Assembly: GCA_009692465.1 (NCBI GenBank)
Contig: SHZD01000015.1
Location: 1-49,578 of the forward strand
Length of the DNA stretch: 49,578 nt
Direction: 5' to 3'
Source of the DNA: Myxococcales bacterium
GTDB lineage: Bacteria; Myxococcota_A; UBA9042
Shown here piece after piece: positions 16,839 to 25,086 of this stretch. Below the pieces are notes generated by a model. The model worked only from the letters and a program-made list of their open reading frames with translations. It had not been told where the DNA came from and ran no database searches. A program made the position numbers and the translations under genes. Every line of letters starts with the position of its first letter. Positions within the stretch are counted from its first letter, which is position 1.

Positions 16839-19553
16839 ATGACCGACACTTCGATTAACCTAGCAGAAATACTACCTAAAAACTACGATCACCGCGAAGT
16901 CGAGCCGCGCTGGGTGCAGGCGTGGGAGGCCAGCGGCCTGCACCACTACCGGCCCGACAGCGCCGCCGCCCGCGCCGGTCGCACCTTCGCCATCGACACC
17001 CCGCCGCCGTACGTCAGCGCTGCGCATTTGCACACTGGCCACGCCATGTCGTACTCGCAGGCCGAATTCGTGGTGCGTTTCAAGCGCATGCGCGGCTACG
17101 AGATCTTTTATCCGATGGGTTTCGACGACAACGGGCTGCCCACCGAACGCTACGTCGAACAGAAATACAAGATCAACAAGGGCAAGATTTCTCGTAAGGA
17201 ATTCATAGATTTATGCCTAAAGGAGACCCGCGACGGCGCCGCCGTCTACGAAACGCTGTGGCGCAGCTTGGGGTTGTCGATCGACTGGCGGATGACCTAC
17301 TCGACCATTGCGCCGCGGGCGGTGCGCCACGCCCAGCACAGCTTTTTGGACTTGGTGAACAAGGGTCGCTTGGAGCGCCGCGTCGACCCGATTTTGTGGT
17401 GCCCCCTGTGCAGTACCGCGTTGGCGCAGGCCGACGTCGAATCAGGCGACGAGCAAAATCGGCCGATGCACGCGGTGCGCTTTGACGTCGACCCCGCTGC
17501 GCTGGTGGTCGGCGGGCCGACGAGCGGCCTCATCGAAACCACTAGGCCGGAACTGGTGCCCGCTTGCGTGGCGCTGGCCTGTCATCCTGACGATAAAAGA
17601 TTCAAGACCTTAGCCCAAGTGCGTTTTCAGGTGCCGCTGACCGATCTGAGGTTTGCAAAATCGGAAATTGCCAGCGATGACGGCACTGTGGCCAGTACCG
17701 GCGACGTGACCCGTGGCGACTACCGCACCATACCACTGATTTTTGACGAGTCGGTCGATCCGGAGTTTGGCACCGGCCTGATGATGGTCTGCACTTTTGG
17801 CGACCCCGAGGACATCGCCAAGTGGCGCAAACACAAGCTTGACACCGTGCTGATTATTGACGCTCAAGGGCGGATGATTACACCACATTTGCCCGATTTG
17901 GACGGCAAACGCGTCTACGTCGCCGCCAAAAACTCCAGTGTCTACAACGAGGCGCGGGCCGCAGCCTTGCAACTGCTGCGCGATCACAACTACTTGGAGC
18001 ACATCAAGGACAACGTGTCGCGGGCGAGCCTGCACGAGCGCTGCAGTACCCCCGTTGAAATTCAGGTTGCGCCGCAGTGGTTCATTCGCCTACTCGATCT
18101 GAAGGACCAATTGCTGCAACGTGGCCGCGATTTGGTGTGGAATCCGCCTGCGATGCGCGAGCGCTACGAGCAGTGGGTGGTCAACCTGCGCTGGGATTGG
18201 AACATTTCGCGCCAGCGCTTCTACGGTGTGCCCTTTCCGCTGTGGTTTTGCACAGCGTGTGAGGCGCCCAACTTTGCCCAGCTTGATGAATTGCCCATCG
18301 ATCCACTGATGACTTCCTGCCCAAGGCCGTGCAGTGCTTGTGGCTGTGCCGACTTACGTCCTGAGCCGGACGTGATGGACACTTGGATGACGTCGAGCCT
18401 GACCCCGCTCATCAACGCCAACTGGGCGATGTGGCAGGACCAGCCGGACCCGTCGTTGCCCTTGGCGGAACAAGCGCGGTCGGCCATCTACCCTGCGGGC
18501 ATTCGCGTTCAAGCCCATGAAATTATTCGAACATGGCTGTTCTATACCGTGGCCAAATCCCATCTGCACACCCAGTCGCTGCCGTGGCAAACGGTCATGA
18601 TCTCGGGCTGGGGCCTTGATCGGCACGGCAAGAAGATGAGCAAGCGGCTGGGCAACTTCGTCGAGCCGGGCGAGGTGATCGCCAAGTATGGCGCGGATTC
18701 ATTGCGGTATTGGGCTGCCGGCGCGACCTTGGGTCAGGACCTGCGCTACTTGGAAGACGACGTCAAAGGTGGCAAGCGCTTGCTGACCAAGTTGTGGAAT
18801 TCTACCCGTTTTGCCCTGTTGTACCTGTCCAATTGGCAGCCGGGCCAAGTGGCGCAAACGCCGACTGCCGCCGATCGCTGGATTCGATCGCGCGCGGTGC
18901 AAACCGTGCAAGCGGCGACCGAGGCCTTTGAGGGCTGTGAATACAACCGTGCCGTCCGCGCCGCCGAAGGCTTTTTTTGGAACGATTGGTGCGATAACTA
19001 CTTGGAAATCGTCAAGGATCGCTTTCGCGAAGGCACCCCGTTCGCTGGTGGCGAAGTCGAGGCTGCCCGGCACACACTGCTGCACGGTTCGTTTTTGCTG
19101 TTGCGGCTGTTTGCGCCGATTTTGCCATTTCTTACCGAGGAGTTGTACCAGTTGGCGCTCAAGAACCTGCTCGGCCCCGACGCCCCGCAATCGGTGCACA
19201 GCGCCGCGTGGCCGCAGGACGAACACAGCGGGCAAGTGACAGTGTTTGCAGGAGAGTTTTCAGCCGAGGCGCTGACTCAGGGTGAATTGCTGCTGGCGCT
19301 AATCGCCGCCGTGCGCAGTTGTCGCACCGCTGCCAAAATCGGCGGCGGACGGCCGCTCAGCGGCTTGTATGTGTGTGCCGATGCTCAGCAATGGGCGCAG
19401 CTTGAGCCGTTGCTGCCCGATTTTGTTGCGGCCTCGCGGGCGACTGGTTGTGAACGTGGCATCGCTGCGGACCTGGCCAGCGCTGAGGTGGCCGGGACGA
19501 CGCTCGCGGTGGCGATTGTGCCGCTAGTCGACGTGGTCGCCCAAGGCGAATAG
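16839..19553 (+). CDS. valS: Valyl-tRNA synthetase, KMSKR/NGLPTER type
   Basis: 904 aa from ATG 16839 (MTDTSINLAEILPKNYDHRE). The track start at 16581 runs through repeat C1 and the end of the upstream gene. Charges tRNA-Val. Class I motifs: HTGH (HIGH variant) in SAAHLHTGHAMSYSQ, GFDDNGLPTERY, a CP1 editing domain, zinc-ribbon Cys pairs (WCPLC; FCTAC with CSACG), the valine-type signature DTWMTSSLTP and KMSKRLGN. The anticodon-binding domain ends without the long C-terminal coiled-coil arm common in bacterial ValRS. The KMSKR/NGLPTER features and the missing arm fit the archaeal-like ValRS lineage known in some bacteria. No strong RBS. Confidence 0.94.
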   Translation: MTDTSINLAEILPKNYDHREVEPRWVQAWEASGLHHYRPDSAAARAGRTFAIDTPPPYVSAAHLHTGHAMSYSQAEFVVRFKRMRGYEIFYPMGFDDNGLPTERYVEQKYKINKGKISRKEFIDLCLKETRDGAAVYETLWRSLGLSIDWRMTYSTIAPRAVRHAQHSFLDLVNKGRLERRVDPILWCPLCSTALAQADVESGDEQNRPMHAVRFDVDPAALVVGGPTSGLIETTRPELVPACVALACHPDDKRFKTLAQVRFQVPLTDLRFAKSEIASDDGTVASTGDVTRGDYRTIPLIFDESVDPEFGTGLMMVCTFGDPEDIAKWRKHKLDTVLIIDAQGRMITPHLPDLDGKRVYVAAKNSSVYNEARAAALQLLRDHNYLEHIKDNVSRASLHERCSTPVEIQVAPQWFIRLLDLKDQLLQRGRDLVWNPPAMRERYEQWVVNLRWDWNISRQRFYGVPFPLWFCTACEAPNFAQLDELPIDPLMTSCPRPCSACGCADLRPEPDVMDTWMTSSLTPLINANWAMWQDQPDPSLPLAEQARSAIYPAGIRVQAHEIIRTWLFYTVAKSHLHTQSLPWQTVMISGWGLDRHGKKMSKRLGNFVEPGEVIAKYGADSLRYWAAGATLGQDLRYLEDDVKGGKRLLTKLWNSTRFALLYLSNWQPGQVAQTPTAADRWIRSRAVQTVQAATEAFEGCEYNRAVRAAEGFFWNDWCDNYLEIVKDRFREGTPFAGGEVEAARHTLLHGSFLLLRLFAPILPFLTEELYQLALKNLLGPDAPQSVHSAAWPQDEHSGQVTVFAGEFSAEALTQGELLLALIAAVRSCRTAAKIGGGRPLSGLYVCADAQQWAQLEPLLPDFVAASRATGCERGIAADLASAEVAGTTLAVAIVPLVDVVAQGE

Positions 19554-19573
19554 TGCTGGGGAGTCGGCTAGTT

Positions 19574-20514
19574 TTACGGACCTTTTGTGCAAGTCTGCAC
19601 TCCGATTTCACCCTCGGTGGCGGCCAGCACGTTGGAACTCAACTGCGTAATCGCGCCCTTGCCGCCCTTATTCAGCAACATCATGTAGAGTTTGCCGTTT
19701 GGATGCAGGCAGTTGCCGGTCAGCGTCGCGACCATCGCCCCTTTGCCGTCGCTGGTGCCTTTGACCTTGGCGTCGGCCACCACCGCCCCGCCGTCCATCA
19801 GGCTAAGCTGAGCGGGCTGCCCTTTGCGCAACGCGAGTGAAACTTCGGGCGGCGCGCCACCGCCAAAACCACCGATACCGGCAGCTGCCTCTGCTTTCCA
19901 GCGGATCTGCACCGCTTTGGCGTCCGTTGGCGCGTTGAGCCAAAACTGCACGTAACCGGGGACGTCGTCGCCGTGCCCACACAGGCCAAGCGCGCGAGCA
20001 ACGGCAATTTGAGCCGGCACCACTGAAACTAGCGGGGCGGCGAGCGGCTCGATCGGCAGCATATCGCTGGTTACTGCACGAATCGCCCGCTGACTGTCGA
20101 GCGTAACCGTCAAGCTGCGGTCTAGGACCGGAGCGCGCCGCTGGCCAACTGTGCAGCTGTAGACCAAATGGACGGCAATTGCCGCCTTGCTGCGGACCAC
20201 CCGCTGAACGGTCAGGCCTTCGGGGTCAATTCCCCATAAATCCGCGTGACTTTGGCGAAAGCCAGCGCCGTGGCTTGCGCTGTTGCTGCGCTAGCTGTGG
20301 GCGCAAAACCAGTCAACAGCGCTGGACCGGCCAGCGTCTCCGTCCAAGTCGCATCTAAGTCGCGGTGTTGACTGCGCAGCGCCGCAACGCGGGTCTGCGC
20401 TGCGCGGCGCACGTGGGCAAATGCCGACGCCGGAGCTGCGCTCGCTTCGGTCGCGGTGCTTTGCGCCACGATTGCCAAAAGTAAGGTAGCCAACCGAAGT
20501 AGTTTTGCAGACAT
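19574..20514 (-). pseudogene. Frameshifted exported FTP-propeptide-like protein
   Basis: Two abutting ORFs look like one gene. The first starts at ATG 20514 with a signal peptide (MSAKLLRLATLLLAIVAQ) and reads ...ALAFAKV before running on as TRIYGELTPKA and stopping at 20212. In another frame, open across the same point, the text reads HADLWGIDPEGLTVQRVVRS and continues into the second ORF (stop 19574). Joined at AFAKV|HADLWGID, it resembles the FTP domain of thermolysin-type propeptides (F.K.HADLWGI...L.V.R.VRSK...HL.Y) followed by DRSLTVTLD and a Gly-rich C-terminal domain. No peptidase follows. One extra base near 20245-20255 would restore the frame, so mutation or sequencing error is equally possible. 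Confidence 0.6.
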
Positions 20515-20675
20515 GCCGCGCCTCACGCCCAGATCGGGCGGCGCAGTGTAAGGATGCGGATCCGCGGGGGTCAAGCCAAAAAATCGTCCGCATTGCCTCA
20601 GTTGGCCATCCGCGCCCACTGCACCAACGCCGCTGGCGCTAGTTCACTGGAATTTCGCAGATCTAACCGCAGCGC

Positions 20676-21407
20676 CTACTTCTTGACTTCCAATTGCGCC
20701 AGACAATGGACAATTTCAGCGGCAAACAGTTCGGCGTCGCGCGGCCAGCGGGCGGTGATCAAATTGCCGTCGCGCACCGCAAATGGGACCCACGGGGCAC
20801 GCCCCGTCAAGAACTGCTTTGGCGATGCTAGATTGCGGGTCACTTCGGCCTGAACCCACTCCGGATAGGTGCGGTAGTAGTCGCCCAGCCGCCAGGCCGT
20901 AGCCGCCCAACCACTGAATTCTAGGGATTTTGTCAGCGCGGTGCACTGCCGGTCTGCCAAAACCGAGCGACCAGTGCGGTTGTCGATGGTGCGCGCCAAC
21001 ACCACCACGCCGTGGCAAATCGCCGCCACCAGCTTGTTCGCCTGCCAAAACGCCAACACCAAGCGCCGCAGCGCTTCGCTCTCCAAGTATTGGCGCATGC
21101 CTTTGGCGTGGCCACCGGGCAGGATGACGGCCGAAAACGCCTCCGCGCTGACTTCGGCCAGCGCCAACGGCTGGCAGAATTCTGGCGACTGGCGCAGGCG
21201 GTCAAAGCGCTCCAAAGCGTCGGGTTCAGCCCCGAGTTGGCCGAACAGCACGCCGGTCAGCAACAGCGGGTCGGCCTGCGCAGCCTGGGCATTTTCGGTG
21301 GCAAAGGCCACCCGAAAGCCCGCTTCGCGCAGTCGATGCCAGGGAGTGGCGACCTCGGTCGGATCGAAATCGCAATTGGGCAAACAAATCAAGATGGCGC
21401 GTGGCAA
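20676..21407 (-). CDS. DJ-1/PfpI (Hsp31-like) superfamily protein
   Basis: 243 aa, TTG start at 21407 supported by GGAG 8 bases upstream. The motifs AVILPGGHAKGM and AAICHGVVVL contain the nucleophile-elbow Cys of the class I glutamine amidotransferase-like fold. An additional C-terminal segment (EVTRNLASPKQFLTGRAPWV) resembles Hsp31-type members. Relatives act as glyoxalase III, chaperones or deglycases; which activity applies here is open. Separated by about 160 bp from the frameshifted FTP-like gene downstream. Confidence 0.88.
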   Translation of the reverse strand: MPRAILICLPNCDFDPTEVATPWHRLREAGFRVAFATENAQAAQADPLLLTGVLFGQLGAEPDALERFDRLRQSPEFCQPLALAEVSAEAFSAVILPGGHAKGMRQYLESEALRRLVLAFWQANKLVAAICHGVVVLARTIDNRTGRSVLADRQCTALTKSLEFSGWAATAWRLGDYYRTYPEWVQAEVTRNLASPKQFLTGRAPWVPFAVRDGNLITARWPRDAELFAAEIVHCLAQLEVKK

Positions 21408-21453
21408 ACTGGCTCTCCGTGACTAGATGGGCTGGCGTGACTACCTGCCTTGC

Positions 21454-21563
21454 GGTAGCCCTGCGCGGTGGGTTCTGTAGCCCTGCGCGGTGGGTTCTGT
21501 AGCCCTGCGCGGTGGGTTCTGTAGCCCTGCGCGGTGGGTTCGGTAGCCCTGCGCGGTGGGTTC
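21454..21563. repeat. 22-bp tandem repeat, five copies
   Basis: The unit contains TAGCCCTGCGCGGTGGGTT and repeats five times with at most single-base changes. It is intergenic, upstream of the DJ-1 gene. There are no spacers, so it is not CRISPR. Confidence 0.95.
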
Positions 21564-21674
21564 GCTGCTGGAGCCCGGACGTGGACCGCGCTGCGTCCTG
21601 CCCTCGGTTTTACCGCGCGATTGAACCTTGTGCAATTCGGCTGGCCCTGGACCGGTGCTGCCGTGCTGCCCACC

Positions 21675-21823
21675 CGCGATTCCCCGCTTTCGGCGCAACT
21701 CTGCGTCGGCGCTCCAGTCCGATGCTCAACGGCCGCGAAGGTCGCTTCCGCTTCGGGCTTCGCTTCTCCTTGATTTGCATCCGAAATCGGGGCTCGCGAA
21801 AGATTCGATGGGGAATTTGGGCC
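21675..21823 (-). repeat. Dispersed repeat family B, copy B4 (diverged)
   Basis: Minus orientation: CGCGATTCCCCGCTTTCGGC at one end; TTTGCATCCGAAATCGG and GGGGAATTTGGGCC at the other. The interior differs from B1-B3. Confidence 0.7.
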
Positions 21824-21837
21824 ACTGCCTTGCCGAC

Positions 21838-22722
21838 TCAGGCGCGCCACACCGCCCAACCGCGAATGGGCAGAACGCGCACGCTGGGGGCGCTCGGGCA
21901 GTCCGCCACTTCGCGCAAGAATCCGGCCAAGTCGTTGCCGGGGATCTGCCGCGTCGCCCCATCGAGCGGTCGCCAAAACTGGTCCCAATGGCACGGAATG
22001 ACCAGTTTGGGCTGCAATGCGGCGACCGCGCGCCGGGTAAAATTAGGCACGCTTTGGCGGCCAACCGTGCAGCACAGCAAGATATCAGCTGTGATTCCTG
22101 ATAGTTCTGCTTCGACAAGGTTGGCGGAGCCCAGATGGTAGACGCTGCCGGCCGCGGTATTGAGGTGCAACCCAAAGGTCAGGCCGACTCGCCAGCGGGT
22201 GTAGCGCGCTGGTCCGCGCAAAATGGCGTCGATGCGGCCCGGCAGCGGCACTCGTCCAGCTAAAATCGGGCTGTGCGCGGACAGGATGGCCTTCAATTCA
22301 AACGGACCTTGGCGAAAGGACTCGCCTTGCCCATGCAGTTCGACCAACTGGCTCTCGGGCAAACCATAGCCACGGCACCAATTGAGGGTGTCACTAGAAC
22401 CGTATACCCGCGCCCCGGTCTTTGCCGCGATCGCCGGTGCATCCAGCGCATGATCAAAGTGCGAATGGCCTACTGCGACTGCATCGGCGGCATCGACGTC
22501 GGCAGCAATCTGGTCCAACCGCGGTTCGATTTTGCCAAAAGCCAGATCGCTCAGACTGTGGCGCGACAGATGGGGGTCCAGCCAAAAATGCTGGCCGCCT
22601 GCCATCACCCGAAATCCAGCCGTGCCTAACCACTGGATAGCCAAGCCGCAGGCGTTGGACGGCCGCGGTTCGTCGGCAAACCACGCCGGATCGATGGCTG
22701 TCGAAAAACGCGAAAATGCCAT
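21838..22722 (-). CDS. MBL-fold metallo-hydrolase (UlaG/NAPE-PLD-like)
   Basis: 294 aa from ATG 22722. The metallo-beta-lactamase motif HSHFDHALD (HxHxDH) follows WLGTAGFRV and WLDPHLSRHS. Later motifs are AILSAHSP, LGSANLVEAE and VIPCHWDQFW, where the final His completes the dinuclear metal site. The opening resembles phospholipase D-type (NAPE-PLD/Fmp30) and UlaG-like members rather than beta-lactamases. Substrate unknown. It follows the exported 353-aa protein gene by 21 bp on the same strand, so the two are probably co-transcribed. Confidence 0.9.
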   Translation of the reverse strand: MAFSRFSTAIDPAWFADEPRPSNACGLAIQWLGTAGFRVMAGGQHFWLDPHLSRHSLSDLAFGKIEPRLDQIAADVDAADAVAVGHSHFDHALDAPAIAAKTGARVYGSSDTLNWCRGYGLPESQLVELHGQGESFRQGPFELKAILSAHSPILAGRVPLPGRIDAILRGPARYTRWRVGLTFGLHLNTAAGSVYHLGSANLVEAELSGITADILLCCTVGRQSVPNFTRRAVAALQPKLVIPCHWDQFWRPLDGATRQIPGNDLAGFLREVADCPSAPSVRVLPIRGWAVWRA

Positions 22723-22743
22723 CGGTTCAACTCATGCAGCAAT

Positions 22744-23805
22744 TCAACGGGTTTGGGCGTACTTGTACTTGACGCTGGCGTCAATCACCACTGCCGGCTC
22801 GGCCGGATTAGGCTGCACTTCAGCTTGCGCTGTGCCCTTAATGACGTAGGTCACCGGGTGCATGAGCGTTCCGACGGCCTTGCGCGCCGCCCACGCCAAA
22901 TCGGCCAAATCGTCATCGCGGCCAACCTGTTTTTCGCCGGTCAGCTTGATCGCAGCCCGCGCAGTTCCTCGTTTGGCCAACACGCTAATACTATAGGGAA
23001 TACGATAATCCATGGTCGGGTCGGTTTTTTCCAATTCACGGGTCTCTTTTTGCACTTCGCCGGCAACCGTCTTGCCTTTGCCTGATGCAACCAGAAAGCC
23101 CAAAGGCCGACTGCCGCGCTCTTTGGGCAACACAATGTAGTCGACCACCAAATGCGGCGAGCCGAAATGGAAAAGCTGCACCGAGCGGTCATAAATCTGA
23201 TGGGCAGTGGTCGTCGACGCTTCGTGAACAGCGTAGGCAGTCGCGGTACCCTCAAAAGTCTTGCCGCCTGCATTGGCACAGGCGATCGCCAGCTTGCCCA
23301 TCGGCACCATGAGTTCGCGCCATGTGTAGCCCGAACTATTCTTGTCGACAACCGAAAACGGCGACAGCGCCGACGTGAGACTGACGCTGCCGGTGGTGGT
23401 GCCGAAATCGAACTTGGCGATCAACTGGCTGCCGGTCGATTCGAGGCTGTGTTTGCCGGCAGTCAGTCCCAACTTACTGGTTCCTAACACATAACTGCCC
23501 TTGGCGAAAGACTCCTTGCCGAAGAATGTCCCTTGCGGCGACTCTTGGCGAAAGGTCACTTCTAGCGTGCCCTTGCGAAAGCCGGCGTTGGCCAAGCTGA
23601 AGCGGACAAAAGTCTCCTGACCGGCGCCGGTCTTGGCGCGAATCGTTACGTGTTCAATGGCTTGGCTGTTTTCGGCAAAATCAGCCTTATTGTATTGCCA
23701 AGGCGTAGTGGCGACCCCAGCCCTAGCCGATTGCGGGACCAGCCAAGCGGCGCACTGCAGCATTGACAACAAAAACACGTTTATTCTACGCAAGTTGGGT
23801 CTCAT
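22744..23805 (-). CDS. Exported protein of unknown function, possibly two-lobed lipocalin-like
   Basis: 353 aa from ATG 23805, which opens a signal peptide ([20 protein letters not shown]...SARA). The track start at 24183 would run through the 15-bp minisatellite and overlap rlmN by over 200 bp. The mature protein is beta-rich with charged loops; notable strings are [34 protein letters not shown] and [18 protein letters not shown]. The arrangement recalls the two-domain lipocalin-like CrtC/AttH/Svf1 superfamily, but this is a weak impression. Periplasmic or outer-membrane associated. Followed 21 bp later by the MBL hydrolase gene. Confidence 0.8.
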   Translation of the reverse strand: MRPNLRRINVFLLSMLQCAAWLVPQSARAGVATTPWQYNKADFAENSQAIEHVTIRAKTGAGQETFVRFSLANAGFRKGTLEVTFRQESPQGTFFGKESFAKGSYVLGTSKLGLTAGKHSLESTGSQLIAKFDFGTTTGSVSLTSALSPFSVVDKNSSGYTWRELMVPMGKLAIACANAGGKTFEGTATAYAVHEASTTTAHQIYDRSVQLFHFGSPHLVVDYIVLPKERGSRPLGFLVASGKGKTVAGEVQKETRELEKTDPTMDYRIPYSISVLAKRGTARAAIKLTGEKQVGRDDDLADLAWAARKAVGTLMHPVTYVIKGTAQAEVQPNPAEPAVVIDASVKYKYAQTR

Positions 23806-23880
23806 AGGCGTCAAGAAGGTCTGCCAAAACCGCCGACCAAGCAGCGGGCCGACAACGAAGTGCGCACTTGGGCGATTCAC

Positions 23881-23955
23881 GGGTTGGCCATTCGGGGGTT
23901 GGCCATTCGGGGGTTGGCCATTCGGGGGTTGGCCATTCGGGGGTTGGCCATTCGG
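23881..23955. repeat. 15-bp tandem repeat, five copies
   Basis: Five copies of GGGTTGGCCATTCGG between rlmN and the exported 353-aa protein gene. In the minus-strand frame upstream of the chosen start they would encode PNGQP units, which is why the ORF track extends through them. Confidence 0.95.
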
Positions 23956-23965
23956 GGTTGGCGAT

Positions 23966-25078
23966 TCACGGGTTAGCGATCGTGGGGTTGCCGTTGGTCG
24001 TTGGCAGACCGAAAGGTGGTGGTGCCGGTCGCGCAGCCAACTGTCCGCACGCCCCCCCGACTTGTTGGCCATGCGGGTGGCGAACCATCGCCCGAATGCC
24101 GCCATCGAGCAAGTGCTTGTGAAAAGCCCAGATGCTGGACCGACTTGGCGCGCCAAGCGCAGGATCCGGGCCCGGATTGGCAATAATCAGGTTGACCCGC
24201 GCCGGCACTCCAGTTAGCCACTGCATCAGCAAGTCCGCGTCGGCCAGAGCATCGTTGTGCCCGCCGAATAAGATGTACTCGATCAGGACTTCGCGACCGC
24301 TAGGTAGATGCTGAACAATCGCACTTTTGAGCGCGGCCAGATCGCACCGATCGTTGATCGGCATCCATTGTGCTCGCCGCCGATCGTCGGGCGCATTCAG
24401 ACTGACCGCTAAGTTGGCGCGGACACTGGCAAAGAACTGCGGCAGCTTCCAAGCCACCCCGACCGTGCTGACCGTCACTTTGCGCCACGCCAGCCCCGCC
24501 GCGAGGTCGTCCGTCATCACCGCCACCGCATTGGCGACCGCCTCCAAGTTGTCCAATGGTTCGCCCATCCCCATGAACACCACATTGCTGATCGGCGGAC
24601 TACCGGCGGCAACCTGAGCCCACAGGCGCTGGGCCAGCAGCAGCTGGGTGGTGATTTCAGCGGCGCTCAAGTTGCGGGACAGGCCGAGCCGACCCGTTTC
24701 GCAAAACACGCAGCGGCGGCCACAACCGACCTGACTGGAGACGCACAACGTGGTGCGGCTGTCATCGGATGCAGGGATAATCACCGCTTCGATGAACTGG
24801 TCATCCGCCAAACGCACAAGCAGCTTGCGGGTGCCGTCGGTGTCCACGAGTTGGCGATCCACCACCATTGGCGGCAGATCGCCCGCTGTGGCCAGCAGCG
24901 CCGCCCTAGCCTGGCGACCCAAGCCGTCAGTGGCTGCGGCCCAATCCAGTCCGAGGTGCCAGATCGCCTTGCCAACGTGGTTTACCACTTGGCGCGCCTG
25001 ATTCGCCCGCAGCCCTCGCTGCTGCAAGGCCATTGCCAGCCGTTGGGGTGGCCAAGCCAAGATCGATTGCACGTCCAC
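23966..25078 (-). CDS. rlmN: 23S rRNA (adenine-2503-C2)-methyltransferase RlmN-like
   Basis: 370 aa, GTG start at 25078, 8 bp after the ppk1 stop, so co-transcribed with it. RlmN is a radical SAM enzyme that methylates A2503 of 23S rRNA and A37 of some tRNAs by a ping-pong mechanism. Visible: LCVSSQVGCGRRCVFCETG with the cluster CxxxCxxC and the upstream Cys, FMGMGEPLDNL, TVSTVG and the C-terminal ACGQL carrying the methyl-accepting Cys. The usual RxxxGxDIxAACGQL reads RHPHGQQVGGACGQL here. A roughly 22-residue Pro-rich tail beyond CGQL runs up to the 15-bp tandem array and is probably array-derived. Confidence 0.93.
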   Translation of the reverse strand: MDVQSILAWPPQRLAMALQQRGLRANQARQVVNHVGKAIWHLGLDWAAATDGLGRQARAALLATAGDLPPMVVDRQLVDTDGTRKLLVRLADDQFIEAVIIPASDDSRTTLCVSSQVGCGRRCVFCETGRLGLSRNLSAAEITTQLLLAQRLWAQVAAGSPPISNVVFMGMGEPLDNLEAVANAVAVMTDDLAAGLAWRKVTVSTVGVAWKLPQFFASVRANLAVSLNAPDDRRRAQWMPINDRCDLAALKSAIVQHLPSGREVLIEYILFGGHNDALADADLLMQWLTGVPARVNLIIANPGPDPALGAPSRSSIWAFHKHLLDGGIRAMVRHPHGQQVGGACGQLAARPAPPPFGLPTTNGNPTIANP

Positions 25079-25086
25079 TGCCCGGA

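Larger units (their letters stand above)
21408..21837. other. Intergenic region with 22-bp tandem array and repeat B4
   Basis: 430 bp between two minus-strand genes, with no recognised gene. It holds the 22-bp minisatellite (21454-21563), about 110 bp of unremarkable sequence, and repeat B4 (21675-21823). The overlapping ORF-track entries are generated by the array. Confidence 0.75.

Noticed and set aside
21454-21563. Tandem array considered as a CRISPR array
   Set aside because: Units are contiguous 22-bp copies with no unique spacers and no cas genes nearby; the same applies to the other arrays.
23805-24183. N-terminal extension of the exported 353-aa protein with PNGQP repeats
   Set aside because: It would overlap rlmN and place a signal peptide 126 residues inside the protein; the repeat is better seen as intergenic DNA.
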